This document shows positions 11,602-20,994 of a stretch of DNA of 62,183 nucleotides, in pieces. Source of the DNA: Carpediemonas membranifera (taxonomy: Eukaryota; Fornicata). The notes below the pieces were generated by a model that had not been told where the DNA came from, did not search any database, and worked only from the letters and a program-made list of their open reading frames with translations. Where the stretch lies: assembly GCA_019828565.1 (NCBI GenBank), contig JAHDYR010000052.1:1-62183 (forward strand). Reading direction: 5' to 3'. The first letter of the stretch is position 1. Each line of letters begins with the position of its first letter. Position numbers and translations under genes: made by a program.

Positions 11602-14600
11602 GATCAGGGAATCCGCTCAAAAAGAGTGGGACACGATTAGAGAGCTACTAACGGACTACTTGATGGAAGAGAAGGGCACCAGAACGCTACTACTGCGTCG
11701 CGCAGAAGATTTTTCAGGGAGATCGTTCGGAGCTAGCTCCAGAGCACGAAAAGAGGTGATACTGAATGCGAGGAGAGTGCTACGTGCCGCAGGGATCACC
11801 AACAACAGAGACGAGATCCTCCGTAACCCCAACGGAATCCTAGGGCTTCGAGACATCTTCTACGCAATGACAGAGGCCTTAGACCCGAGAGAGGACGAAG
11901 AACGGCGCCTAGCAGAGGCCAAGGAGAACGTCACCATCCAACCTGGGCACAGGGACATGAGCAAGTGGCCTTCCGACCACAAGATCGAAGAGGCCATCCT
12001 CCAACCGAGAGAACAGAGCAACATCGAGTGGGACAGTGAGAGAGACAGCATTGAGGGCAGAGAGACGGGCACATTCACGCTCACATCAGGGTATGGAGAT
12101 GAGAAAGCCGTCGAGGCCATCGCAGGAGAGGAGGTGTGGGACCCCACTAACCAGGGCCTGGTCACCAGGATCGCTATGGAGCAGGACGATGGCACCTACA
12201 AGGTCCTCATCGACATCAGAGATTGCAGAGCATGGCAGATCACCAGATTCATGGAGGAAGGCAGGGACATCCTCAGGTTGCAGGCCCCGGAGGCGCCGGC
12301 GGTCTGGCAGGCAGCTTGGTGCAAGACAGGAGTCAACACGGAGGGCAGAGGCGCAATAAGGGCACAAGGACAGGAGACGCCGCTCAGCAACAAGCTCGTC
12401 TTCTCTGACGTCAGGGCCAGGGTGATCAATGCCACCAGCCGCCGCCAAAAAGAGGGACAGGGAAGAAGAGTCAGACAACGAGAGCGGCGCACAGACCAGC
12501 CAAGAGGAAGACCCCAAACCCAAGGTCGTGTTGACACAAGCGGAAGGAGTGAGCGCCAGAAGGGGCCTTGGAGCCGAGCTTGATCAGCAGGAAGAAGAGA
12601 GCATACCCCGAGCATCAGAGGGAAGTGCATCAGCAGGGAGCCTACCGGAGGCATTGCAGAGTCAGGGTCAGAAGAAGCTCATCCTCGGTTCTATCGACTT
12701 CGAGTGTGGAGATCCTGGGAGTGAGAGGGCAGGGATCAGTGCGGTGCCGACAGAGGGGGGCTCGTGCTAGTGGACGTCGAGACGGGGGAGGTCGTTGGCC
12801 ATGGCCACGGCCTCTTCTATGAGCCCAACCTGCCGGCCAACAAGGTGGACCAGAGCAGATACGCGACGTGGGCAGTGACGGGGATTCCCGCAGCGACGTT
12901 CGTGGAAGTGGACACAGGGGAGGTGCCGATGGACTATCAGCAGCACTTCAGCAGATTTAGAGAGTGGGCCACGCGGCTCGCAGCCAAGCTGAGAGACAGA
13001 GAGACCAGGGAGAACTGGAAGCTAGTCCTTCATGCCAAGGGCGTCCACATGGAGAAGTTCCTCCCTGACGAACGAGGTCAACGGGCTCAACAGGGACACC
13101 AGGGACTTCTTTAGAATGAGGCTGGTGGACGATAGCGAGCTGGCCGACGCCATCGAGGAGCTCGCCCCGGATAAGGCAAGAGAGTACAGGGCAAACTACG
13201 AGATCAAGAACTACAGGGAGATGGCAGATATATGGGCCAGCCAATGGCAGCGCAGGGAGCTCCCGAAGGGGGCCTGTCCGTACCACAGGCACACTGCAGG
13301 GTGCTACCATTGTGCGCTGGCAGATGCAACGTTGTTCGCGGCGAAGGTGTGGGGCATGATGCTGAAGAAGATGAGCACGCCGGATCTGGAGAGTGCGATG
13401 GGTAACGCTTTCAACAGCATGTATGACACGGTCAGGGACGCAGGGATCAGAGACGACCTCTGCGGAGGCAACGGAGTAGCGTACAGGCGTGAGACCTTCA
13501 ACATCTTCGGAGGGCACCCGTACGGCAACAGCAGGGACCTAAGCAGGGAAGAGGGCGACCGCATCCTAGTGGTCCCGGACAACGATCACTGCTATGGGAT
13601 CGGCTTCGGATTCAGCGAGGTCATTAAGGGTATGAAGGGCATTCTATTGGCCCCAACCACGGTCATGGAGAGAGGAGTCACCACGAGAGTCCCCATATGG
13701 TCGATCCATGAGAACACGACCCACATTCAGAGACTGATGTTGCAGGGAAGAGCTGGCAGGGCAGTTACTAGGGACGAGGACATCGTCACCATCGCGATGG
13801 TCTACAGCTGGTGGCCCTCAAGGGAGGATACTGCTCATCAGGGTCAGCCGGGAGTCCACGACCTGGCAGAGAGCGTCAGACGCGAGGAGAAAGCCATAGC
13901 GAACGTCAGGGCACCCCCAGGGTATAGCGCAACCATCAGAGCGGCCTTCATCCCGAGAGACTGGGGGCTGTATCAGGGTCAGAGAGGTAGGGACGACACT
14001 GGGACGGATGAAGAAGGTGGGGACCCGTATGGTGTCCACGACCATCCCGCCAGAGGATAACTGCAAGATCACCCAGAGGCCGACGGTTAAGTACATCCCG
14101 TCAAGAGATGGAAAGGAGGAGAGACCCTACACGGTCGATTACTCGGACATGGGCATAGAGGGATCTATCAGACGGCTCACCGAGATGATTGGCACGCCGG
14201 TCGGGCCAGTAGGCCGAGATGACCTCTATACCAACAACCGCCGAGCCGACGGAACCCTCAGAGACGAGAGAGAGCCCAGAAACAACGGCGTCCATCGGTG
14301 CGACAGAGAGCGCAGGGACGTCAGGCCTCATCATGAGGACAGAGAGCGCAGGGACGACGGGCCTCGCCATGAGGACAGAGAGCGCAGGGACGTCAGGCCT
14401 CACCATGAGGACAGGGAGCGCAGAGAGGTCAGGCCTCACCACGAGGACAGAGAGCGCAGGGACGATCAGGGCAGAGACTCCGGAGAGAGCAGACGCCGCT
14501 CACCCCCTCATGGGACCGGCAAGAGGAGTGGCAAGGACAGGGCGGTGAGCTACACAGGGGCTGGAAAGAGGGGCAAGCTCGACGGCGACGCCCGTTACGA

Positions 14601-14970
14601 GGCTGGAAGCAGACAGTCGAGTGACAGCGACGCGGAGAGGGACGAACTCAGGAAGGAACTTGATGAAGCCAAGAAGCTGATTCTCGCACTCAGGGCCAGG
14701 GACAGCAGGGAGGAGGAGCAGGCGACGCCAACCCCAGCACCGGCTGACACCCAGGGAAACCAGGGTACCGGCAAGGAGCACAGGGTAGTCCGCCACAAGA
14801 AGAGGACTCGGACAAAGAGGTCTCGCAAGCCGAGACAGCTAAACCAGATGGAGCTAGTGGCCCAGATCGTGTCAACGGTGATGAAGACCATGCAGCAACA
14901 ACAGGGGATGGCAACCGAGAACCAGAGCGATGATGGCAGTGACAGTGGCAACTCAACGGAGACCGATTAA
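11602..14970 (+). pseudogene. LINE L1a ORF1 protein with Maelstrom/DEDD-like domain, frameshifted
   Basis: About 1120 codons read in successive frames (about 11602-12500, 12430-12770, 12764-13100, 13032-14060, 14008-14970). Blocks in order: (1) an N-terminal domain with RKEVILNARRVLRAAG and ILRNPNGILGLRD, conserved in L1b and more weakly in L2; (2) a segment with RDILRLQAPEAPAVWQAAW; (3) at 12693-13322, IDFE (DxE-type exonuclease-like motif), TGIPAATFVEVDTGEVP and CPYHRHTAGCYHCALAD, which resembles the Maelstrom signature CxxHx(7)CALA; (4) a conserved unknown region (GDRILVVPDNDHCYGIGFGF ... FIPRDWG); (5) DRERRD repeats; (6) coiled coil, basic stretch and acidic tail. LINE ORF1 proteins usually bind RNA. 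The nuclease-like domain is an inference from motifs. Confidence 0.7.
14302..14466 (+). repeat. 36-bp tandem repeat inside L1a ORF1 (DRERRDVRPHHE)
   Basis: Four full 36-bp units (14302-14337, 14338-14373, 14374-14409, 14410-14445) plus a partial fifth encode DRERRD[VD][RG]P[HR]HE, a charged Arg/Asp/His-rich linker before the coiled coil. Unit differences are single-base and keep the frame. Confidence 0.9.
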
Positions 14971-15288
14971 GCAGGGTAAAGTGGTATTCTTTGAGAGTGA
15001 TAGTGACAGTTGTCAGTTCTTTTCTTTTAATCCAACCCTGGCTCCCACCCAGGGTCCGGCATTAGCTGAAATGCACTGCCGGTGGGCTGTGGCGGCAGCC
15101 AAAGGGGGGGTCACGCCAATGCGCCCCCTCCTAAGTATCCCTGCCCGAAGGTAAGGATGGTCACCAGGGTAACCCATAGTTGGCCCGCCATGGGTAACCG
15201 GAGCCGGCACGAAGGCCCCGTGACGGGACAAGGGCAGATTGCAGGGAATTTCCGAAAATTCGCAGGATAGGAAAGACGGAGTACAAGA
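14971..15288 (+). other. L1a inter-ORF region with conserved predicted RNA hairpins
   Basis: No ORF. The block 15035-15130 is strongly conserved in L1b' (minus strand, about 58900-59000), although the surrounding ORF sequences are more diverged. Visible hairpins: a 7-bp stem 15035-15041/15049-15055, whose outer A-T pair is G-C in L1b'; CCGGCA 15056-15061 with TGCCGG 15077-15082; GGCTG 15085-15089 with CAGCC 15096-15100; and a G-run/C-run stem (about 15104-15110 with 15123-15128). Position between ORFs suggests a role in ORF2 translation or an internal RNA element; that is inference. Confidence 0.5.
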
Positions 15289-18200
15289 ATGGAAACGATC
15301 AAGATAGCGAGCCTGAACACTGAGGGACACATCGGGAAGGGAAAGGACTTCACGGCCTCAATGGCAACGGCTATAAGGATGAAACTGAGCGACACAGATG
15401 CAGTATGCATCCAAGAAACGTGGAGGACGGCGAATACGAGGGTACACAACTTCATAGACTTCGACTACGCAATGGCAGGGAAGGAAACAGAGGAGGAGCT
15501 AGCTATGGACAACGAGAGGAGGAAGAAAGAAGCCCAAAGCCAGCGCCGAATAGATGCCCAGCTGGGCATAGCAGGGAGCAGTAGCCGGACGCCCAGGACG
15601 AGGGGTACTAGAGAAGGAGTGGGCACAATCATCAACCCAAGAGCAAGAGGGAGCTGGGACGCAGGCATCACAGATAGCTTATCAGGGAGGATACAGGTGA
15701 GCATACTCAGAACCCATAGGGACATCCTGGTGATCAACGTGTATGGCCCACCGGTCGGCCACGGAAGGGAGGAGAAGGACGAGTTCAGGGAATACGGAGC
15801 ATTATGGAGATGAAAGGAGAGATGGAAACAATCATCATAGGGGACTGGAACCTCGACCCCAAAAGGATAGCCACAATGGCAAGATGGAAGGACCTGATCA
15901 GGGACTATAAGCTGGGAGCAGTGATCCCCATGGAAGGTACCCTCACCAAGGGAACTACCACTCCGGACTTCGCGCTGGTATCATCAGGGATCAGAGGAGC
16001 AAGGATAGAAGTACTGGATGCTAGTCGACTCGGAGTCTGGGGGTCAGCCCACAACATGATAAGACTGGAATGGAGGGAACAACGGATCCAACGGACTAAA
16101 AAGAGAGAGGAAGTCCTAGACATACCGGGCGTCAGAGTGTGGAACATGAGGAAGAAGGCTGAACGCACATCAGTCAGAAGACTGCACCGTTTTAAGAGCC
16201 TGGATGAGTGGGAGGAGGATATCAGGGAAGGATATGGGCGAGCCGTCAGGTCACCCAGGCAGTGGAGACAGGGAAGAGGTCATCAAAGAAAAGGTGTGGT
16301 CGGAACTCCGGCACACACCATGGACAGAAGAGGGAAACAAGACCAGAAGTGAGATCATGAAGCGTGAGCTACAGGCCTTCTGGGGAAAACGCAGGGAAGA
16401 GTGGATCCAGGACCTCAGCCGGAGCGCGAAGGAAGGATACAAAGCATCCAGGTCCATGGTGGAAGCAGCGGTAAGAAGATGGTGGTGTGAAAACCAGTTC
16501 AAGGGCATGCCAGAGAGCATACTGAAGGACGGGAAGATTACCACCAACAAGGAAGAAATAGGTAAGATCCTCCTACAACAGTATGCAGGAGTGAGCAGGG
16601 GCAGGGAACCGGAGTGGAAGGATAGAGGCAATGGAAAGAGGGAGGACGAATTTAAGGAGAGAGAAATACGAGAAGCGATCAGAAGGACAAAGAGGACACT
16701 GCACCGGGACCGGACCACACTACAGGGGACATGCTCAGGGACACAGATGACCAGGGGATCGCTCAGATAACTAGGCTCATGAACAGGGTATACAGGGAGG
16801 GCAAGATCCCGACAACATGGAAGTATGCTACAGTCTCGGCCATCCACAAGACAGGGAAGCCCAGAGTGAAGCCGGAGTCGTACAGACCCATCTCGCTAAC
16901 ACCACTACTGTATAGGGTGTATGGTAGGCTCCTGAAGAGAAGATTAGAAGCAGCCACATGGCACCTCATCCCAAGAGAGCAAGCAGGGTTCCAATCGGAT
17001 AAGGACGTAATACAACAGATACAATACATCGTGCAGAGACACCAGGAAGGGGGGGAGACCACGTCGATCTTCCTAGACATAGAGAAAGCCTATGACACCG
17101 TCCCGAGGGACATCCTCATGGATAAGCTGCAGGGAATGGGGGTCGAAGACCACCCTCATCAGGGCAATACAGAGTACACTAGAAGAGACATGGATCTCGG
17201 TGAAGGGGGCAGGGTCATGGGAGAGAACAAACAGGGGAGTGAAGCAAGGATGTGTCCTAGCGCCGACCCTGTTCGTTCTGTTCATGGCAAACTGGCCTCA
17301 CCTGGTCAGGAAGAAGCATCAGGGACAAGAGTACGATATCAGGGAACCACCAACGGAGTTACCAAGAGTCCGGGACACGCTGCCGGCCACCCTAACCATG
17401 TTCGTGGACGATACAGCGGTCACAGGGGAGACACCGGAAAAGAGCAAGATAGTGGCGAACCTAGTCATAGAAGTTATCAAGGAGCACCTCATGAGGGCAA
17501 ATGCACAAAAGAGTGAGATGATCAGTGTAGACAGGGCAGCAGTGGCGAGAGTGGGGGAGTTACCCTAATGGCAAAAGAGGAAGCTAAGTACCTAGGTCTC
17601 TGGATAGCCAGCGGAAAAGACCCACTGGCAGCCTGTATCAGAAAGAAGCGGGAGCAGAGCGAAAGGTACAAGAAGCTAGTGAGAAGAGTGGGATGGACCA
17701 GAGGCAACATGCCGGCACTAGCCAGCAGGCTCCTCCTCGAAGTTTACATATGGCCGAGGATAATGTTTGGAGTGGAGGTGTGGGGCTACGCAGCAGGGGG
17801 GAACAAGATATGGACGGATTGGCAGGGCATCATGGCCGGAACAGGCCCAGGTGGGGGGCTCGGTCATGCGCATCTTGAACGGATGGATGGACCTGCAAGC
17901 CCACCTGGAGATGCTAGCAGTCAAGAGGATCGTGACAAGCAGGGGCCAGGATATACCAATCAGAGACAGGGTCTGGAAGGAGGGATCGATTATGTGGAAA
18001 GCCAGGGACTCAGTGAACGCACTCCTCAGAGGAACAAGAGAGGGAGCAACGAATGCAGGGAAGATAGACTTTGGTAGGGAGATGGTAAGAATGAACTGGA
18101 CCAGGAGGTGCAAGAGCAAGACAGCGGTGGGGCTCATGGAAGTCCTAGGACCCAAACGTATGGGAAAGTGCATGGCGGGGAAACCGGCCATAAGTAGGAA

Positions 18201-18735
18201 GACAGGGAAGTGGCAGTCAAGGGCAGAGTGGAAAAGGATAGTGTCGGTGGCAGCGAATGTCAGCCCGTCTCCATCATCAGCGGAAAGGGGAGAAGGCCCA
18301 GAGCGAGCGCTGGCGGACCTGGCGATGGGTGAGGAACTCAAACACAAGATACAAAGGAGGTGCCCCCTGTGCGCAAAGGAGAGCGAGATAGAGTTACTGT
18401 GGCAAATAGCGAGAGAGCAGCCAAACCAAGCCAGGAAGCAGGCACTAATCAGGGGAGTGGGTAAGGGGTCAGCCGCTGGGATCGGCGGCCCACATTATGT
18501 GTGAGTGCCCAGAGGTTGAAAGAGGAGATGACTGGGAAAGATATGGAAGACAGCTAAGGAGAGGACCAGGGAATTGCAAGTCAGAAGAGGCCCGAATGGG
18601 AGGTGGTATGAGAAGAGGCCAATCTTAGAGGTGCAACAACTAGTGTTAACAGGGTCGGAAGAGATATGGGAAGGACTGCGAGCTGGGCTGAGAGCCCTGG
18701 CAAAGGTCTATGATAGCTATAGAATAGATGGATAG
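15289..18735 (+). pseudogene. LINE L1a ORF2: APE endonuclease and reverse transcriptase, frameshifted
   Basis: About 1150 codons in several frames, from ATG 15289 to TAG 18733-18735. The endonuclease/exonuclease/phosphatase domain shows SLNTEGH, IQETW, LVINVYGPP, IGDWNLDP, TTPDFA and WGSAH. The RT follows: YRPISLTPLLYRV, FLDIEKAYDTVPRDIL, NRGVKQGCVLAPTLF and MFVDDTAVTG. C-terminal to the RT are the conserved YLGLWIASGKDPLAACI block and a CPLC ... HIMCEC zinc motif, typical of LINE ORF2 C-termini; no RNase H domain is evident. Frame breaks lie near 15800, 16210-16340, 16735, 17150, 17570, 17850 and 18490. In LINEs this protein nicks target DNA and copies the element RNA at the nick (target-primed reverse transcription). 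As sequenced it is not functional. Confidence 0.88.
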
Positions 18736-19512
18736 ATAAGGAACACCACATCCAGAAAGGGGGCAGGGAAGCATAGACTCTGGGATCAAGGGGAGACCCC
18801 CATGTTTCCCAGGGAGAGGGCAGGGCCAGGGACAGAGGAAATCCATCAATTGGATGGTTGCACCACTCGCGGTGAACCTAAGGAAACTGCAGGGACTGAG
18901 CATGGGATACGGGGGGACATGACGTCCCCGCCGCCCTTGTGAACGATAGAGGGACGCTGGGAAGTGTAGCACAAGAGAACTATCATAAGGGGTACTAGGC
19001 CTTGCAGATCTAGAGTCTGTGTTAGCCCTAGCCCACGCCGCCTAACAGGGGGTAGATGAGAGGGACTTAGTTGCTTTCCCCGCCCACGGGTAGGCCACTT
19101 AACAGGGTCGTGGGGGCACTGAACAGGGAATCTGGAAAGAGGAGAGGGTGCCATGCTTGAACGACCCCGTAGGGACTGCAGGGAATCAGGGAGTGCTATA
19201 GAGAAGGTCTTGCAGGACAAACCTGCCTGTGGAAGCACCGAGGACAGACCCCCAGGCTCCCTGGAAGCTGCCGGGTTTACAGGGAGACAGGAAAGCGCTC
19301 AGCGCACGGAGATGGCGAAGGCCTATGGGGGGAAGTGAAATCGGGAGTGAGCGGAAGCAGTAGCACCGAATCGCTCGTTGGACGCAGCTGACAAGTCCAA
19401 TCGCAGGGAGGAGGCAGCGCCCCGGGGAACTCGGCTCCAGTAATAAGGGAGATCAGCCTAAGTAACCGGGGCCCGATACCAGGCACCATAAATTTTCTTT
19501 CTTCTTTCTTTC
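18736..19512 (+). other. L1a 3' UTR and (TTTC)n tail
   Basis: No ORF worth calling. The last 240 bp (from GTTTACAGGGAG at about 19275) match the insert at 26170-26404. The terminus reads CACCATAAATTTTCTTTC followed by a TTTC-rich tail (19493-19512). L1b (CCATAAATTTCTTTC) and L2 (CATTAAATTCTTTC) end alike. Confidence 0.8.
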
Positions 19513-19647
19513 CAAGCTGAGCGCAGCTGACAGCTCAGTGGAGGGTGGCGGCCGTGCCCCGGAGCACTCAGCTCCAGGATAATGGGAAAGCAAGCTCAGT
19601 CCGGGGCCTGATACCAGGCAAACGTAAATTTCTTTCTTTCTTCTTTC
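19513..19647 (+). mobile_element. 5'-truncated LINE 3' end, L1b-like (135 bp)
   Basis: It shares with the L1b 3' end the stretch GCACTCAGCTCCA and CAAGCTCAGTCCGGGG, then runs into AAATTTCTTTC and a TTTC tail (19629-19647). It lies directly between the L1a tail and the DIRS/Ty3-like element, so no duplication can be scored on its 5' side. Confidence 0.7.
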
Positions 19648-20202
19648 GACAATCTGTCCGGCGGTCATCATGACCCGTTGAAAGTGGTAGGGTGCCGCGC
19701 TCCATCCAAACGGCAGGACGTTGAAGCAGTAGGGGCGCCCGTCTACCACAAAGCCCAGGAGTGTCCGGTCCTGCGGTCGGATGCCCAGCTGATAGTACCC
19801 CTTCGTCAGGTCGATGCGCGTCATGTAGTCGTTCTCTCTCATCTGGCAGATGGCTTGCCTGACGCCTCGAAGCCGGAACGACCTTCTCTCGAGCGACACT
19901 GCATTGAGTGACCTCAGATCGTGAATGAGGCGCGTCTCTACAGGTGTCTTCGGCACGGTGAAGATTGGCGAGATGAGACTCGGTGCCCGGCACGGGCTGG
20001 CCGCTCCCAAGGCGAGCAGCGTCCTTAGATGATCTCGGAAGGCCTTTCGATCCCTCGGCCGCGGTGAAGGAAGGCTGGGGTGCCTCGGCCGCGCACTCAC
20101 CGAGATGGGGATACCCTCTCGTAGCCACGAGACCACCTCGGATGGCGCGTGTAAGCGCTCCCAAAGGGTCCAGCGGCTGTTGATGCACGGGAAGGGTCTC
20201 AT
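19648..20202 (-). pseudogene. DIRS/Ty3-like reverse transcriptase, N-terminal part
   Basis: Visible RT features: SPIFTVPKTPVETRLIHDLR, a TRIDLTKGYYQLGI block carrying the first catalytic Asp, and NVLPFGWSAAPYHFQRV, the strongly conserved region before the YxDD box. The box itself is missing because the sequence is truncated at 19648 and the frame then runs into LINE tail DNA. The frame is also open upstream of the Met at 20202 through four 15-bp repeats (about 20247-20306) encoding LLT[ITV]T-like units, so pol may be expressed by frameshifting from gag; that is inference. The fragment cannot encode an active polymerase. Confidence 0.75.
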
Positions 20203-20336
20203 CTTCGGGCACTGGAGGGGGGGTTGGTGGATGGTGGGCTGAGGGTGGTCGTGAGGAGAGCGGTCGTGAGGAGGGTGACCGTGAGGAGGGTGATCGTGAG
20301 GAGAGTGAACGTGATGATGATGATGATGGTTTGAAC

Positions 20337-20840
20337 TTATGAGCGGTTGTTGCCGGGGCGCTTCGGGCCCTGGCCGCCTCGCTTTCGAAAATCCTTGCCT
20401 GGCTTCTCCGTAAGGCGGGGGTTCTTCGAGAGCGTCCGGAGGACCAGGGTCTCGATCTCCGACTCGGTCATCTCTGGCTTCTCGGCCAGGGCGGCGCGAC
20501 CGGCGGTGCTGACCGACTGGCCGGCGAGGTAACCGTAGCGATCCTTCACCCAGAGCACCCGGTGACGGAGGTAGAGTCGGGCGAGGATGGCGAAACCGCT
20601 GAGGCGACGGAACTTGAATCCGCGGTACATCTCCTCAATAAACTCGGCCTCCTCCTTCATCGTGTTGGAAGCTGGCCGCTTCCAGTTGATGAGCGACTCG
20701 TCGGATAGCATCTTCACCATGGAGGAAAGGTTCGAAGTTGGTTGTGCGATCTTTGTGGTCTCTTCGAGTTGTTTCTTCAGTTGCTCGATTGCATCTTGCA
20801 TCTCCTTGATCGTGGCGGCGTTCTCAGATTCCTCAGGCAT
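20337..20840 (-). CDS. Gag-like protein of the DIRS/Ty3-like fragment
   Basis: 167 aa. Residues about 5-35 form a likely coiled coil (KEMQDAIEQLKKQLEETTK). The middle contains FKFRRLSGFAILARLYL. The C-terminus is basic (DFRKRGGQGPKRPGNN), as expected for a nucleic-acid-binding Gag tail, and there is no CCHC knuckle. It lies just upstream of the RT frame in the same orientation. I assign it as Gag from position and composition, not from a recognised domain; it could be another ORF of the same element. Confidence 0.5.
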   Translation of the reverse strand: MPEESENAATIKEMQDAIEQLKKQLEETTKIAQPTSNLSSMVKMLSDESLINWKRPASNTMKEEAEFIEEMYRGFKFRRLSGFAILARLYLRHRVLWVKDRYGYLAGQSVSTAGRAALAEKPEMTESEIETLVLRTLSKNPRLTEKPGKDFRKRGGQGPKRPGNNRS

Positions 20841-20974
20841 TCTGATGACTTATTTCGCTTCTCCTTCGTTCTCTGGGTTCCTGATTTGATCTGGTCCTGA
20901 TTTGGCCTCAATCTGATGCGAATCAGAATGCCTCGACCGCTCAGCCGAAGATTGTCCACTACGCTGGCCTTGCC

Positions 20975-20991
20975 AAATTCGGCCATGGTAT
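20975..20991 (+). other. 17-bp remnant matching the RLE start-codon region
   Basis: AAATTCGGCCATGGTAT is identical to the Kozak/ATG region of all RLE elements (for example 27764-27780). Four bases further on, the beta copy E begins in the middle of its RT. It may be the stub of an RLE copy with a huge internal deletion, or a breakpoint micro-insertion. Confidence 0.4.
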
Positions 20992-20994
20992 AAT

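Larger units (their letters stand above)
11602..19512 (+). mobile_element. APE-type LINE L1a, slightly 5'-truncated
   Basis: A 7.9-kb non-LTR element containing ORF1 (11602-14970), a 318-nt inter-ORF region, ORF2 (15289-18735), a 3' UTR of about 760 nt and a (TTTC)n tail (19493-19512). The 5' boundary falls inside ORF1: L1b extends further upstream at the corresponding point (MQVEIPTRIRDST...). The flank beyond the tail does not match the 11601 flank, so there is no visible target-site duplication; the 5' junction is either truncated and rearranged or was altered after insertion. Both ORFs are broken by several frameshifts. The family moved recently: a 235-bp copy of its 3' end with about one mismatch lies inside element F (26170-26404). 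Confidence 0.85.
19648..20974 (-). mobile_element. Truncated DIRS- or Ty3-like retrotransposon fragment
   Basis: Minus-strand segment with a gag-like ORF (20840-20337) followed by an RT ORF (about 20325-19648), in the usual gag-pol order. The RT is cut off at 19648 before the YxDD box by the LINE tail. No LTR, inverted terminal repeat or integrase/recombinase is visible, so DIRS versus Ty3 cannot be settled. The right boundary is uncertain; at 20975 a 17-bp match to the RLE start region appears. Confidence 0.6.

Noticed and set aside
14971-15288. Hammerhead or HDV-like ribozyme between ORF1 and ORF2
   Set aside because: I could not find the hammerhead core (CUGANGA with GAAA) or a convincing HDV nested pseudoknot by eye, so I report only conserved hairpins.
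19648-20840. Calling the gag/RT fragment firmly DIRS or firmly Ty3
   Set aside because: The RT is cut before YxDD, and no integrase, tyrosine recombinase or terminal repeats are visible.
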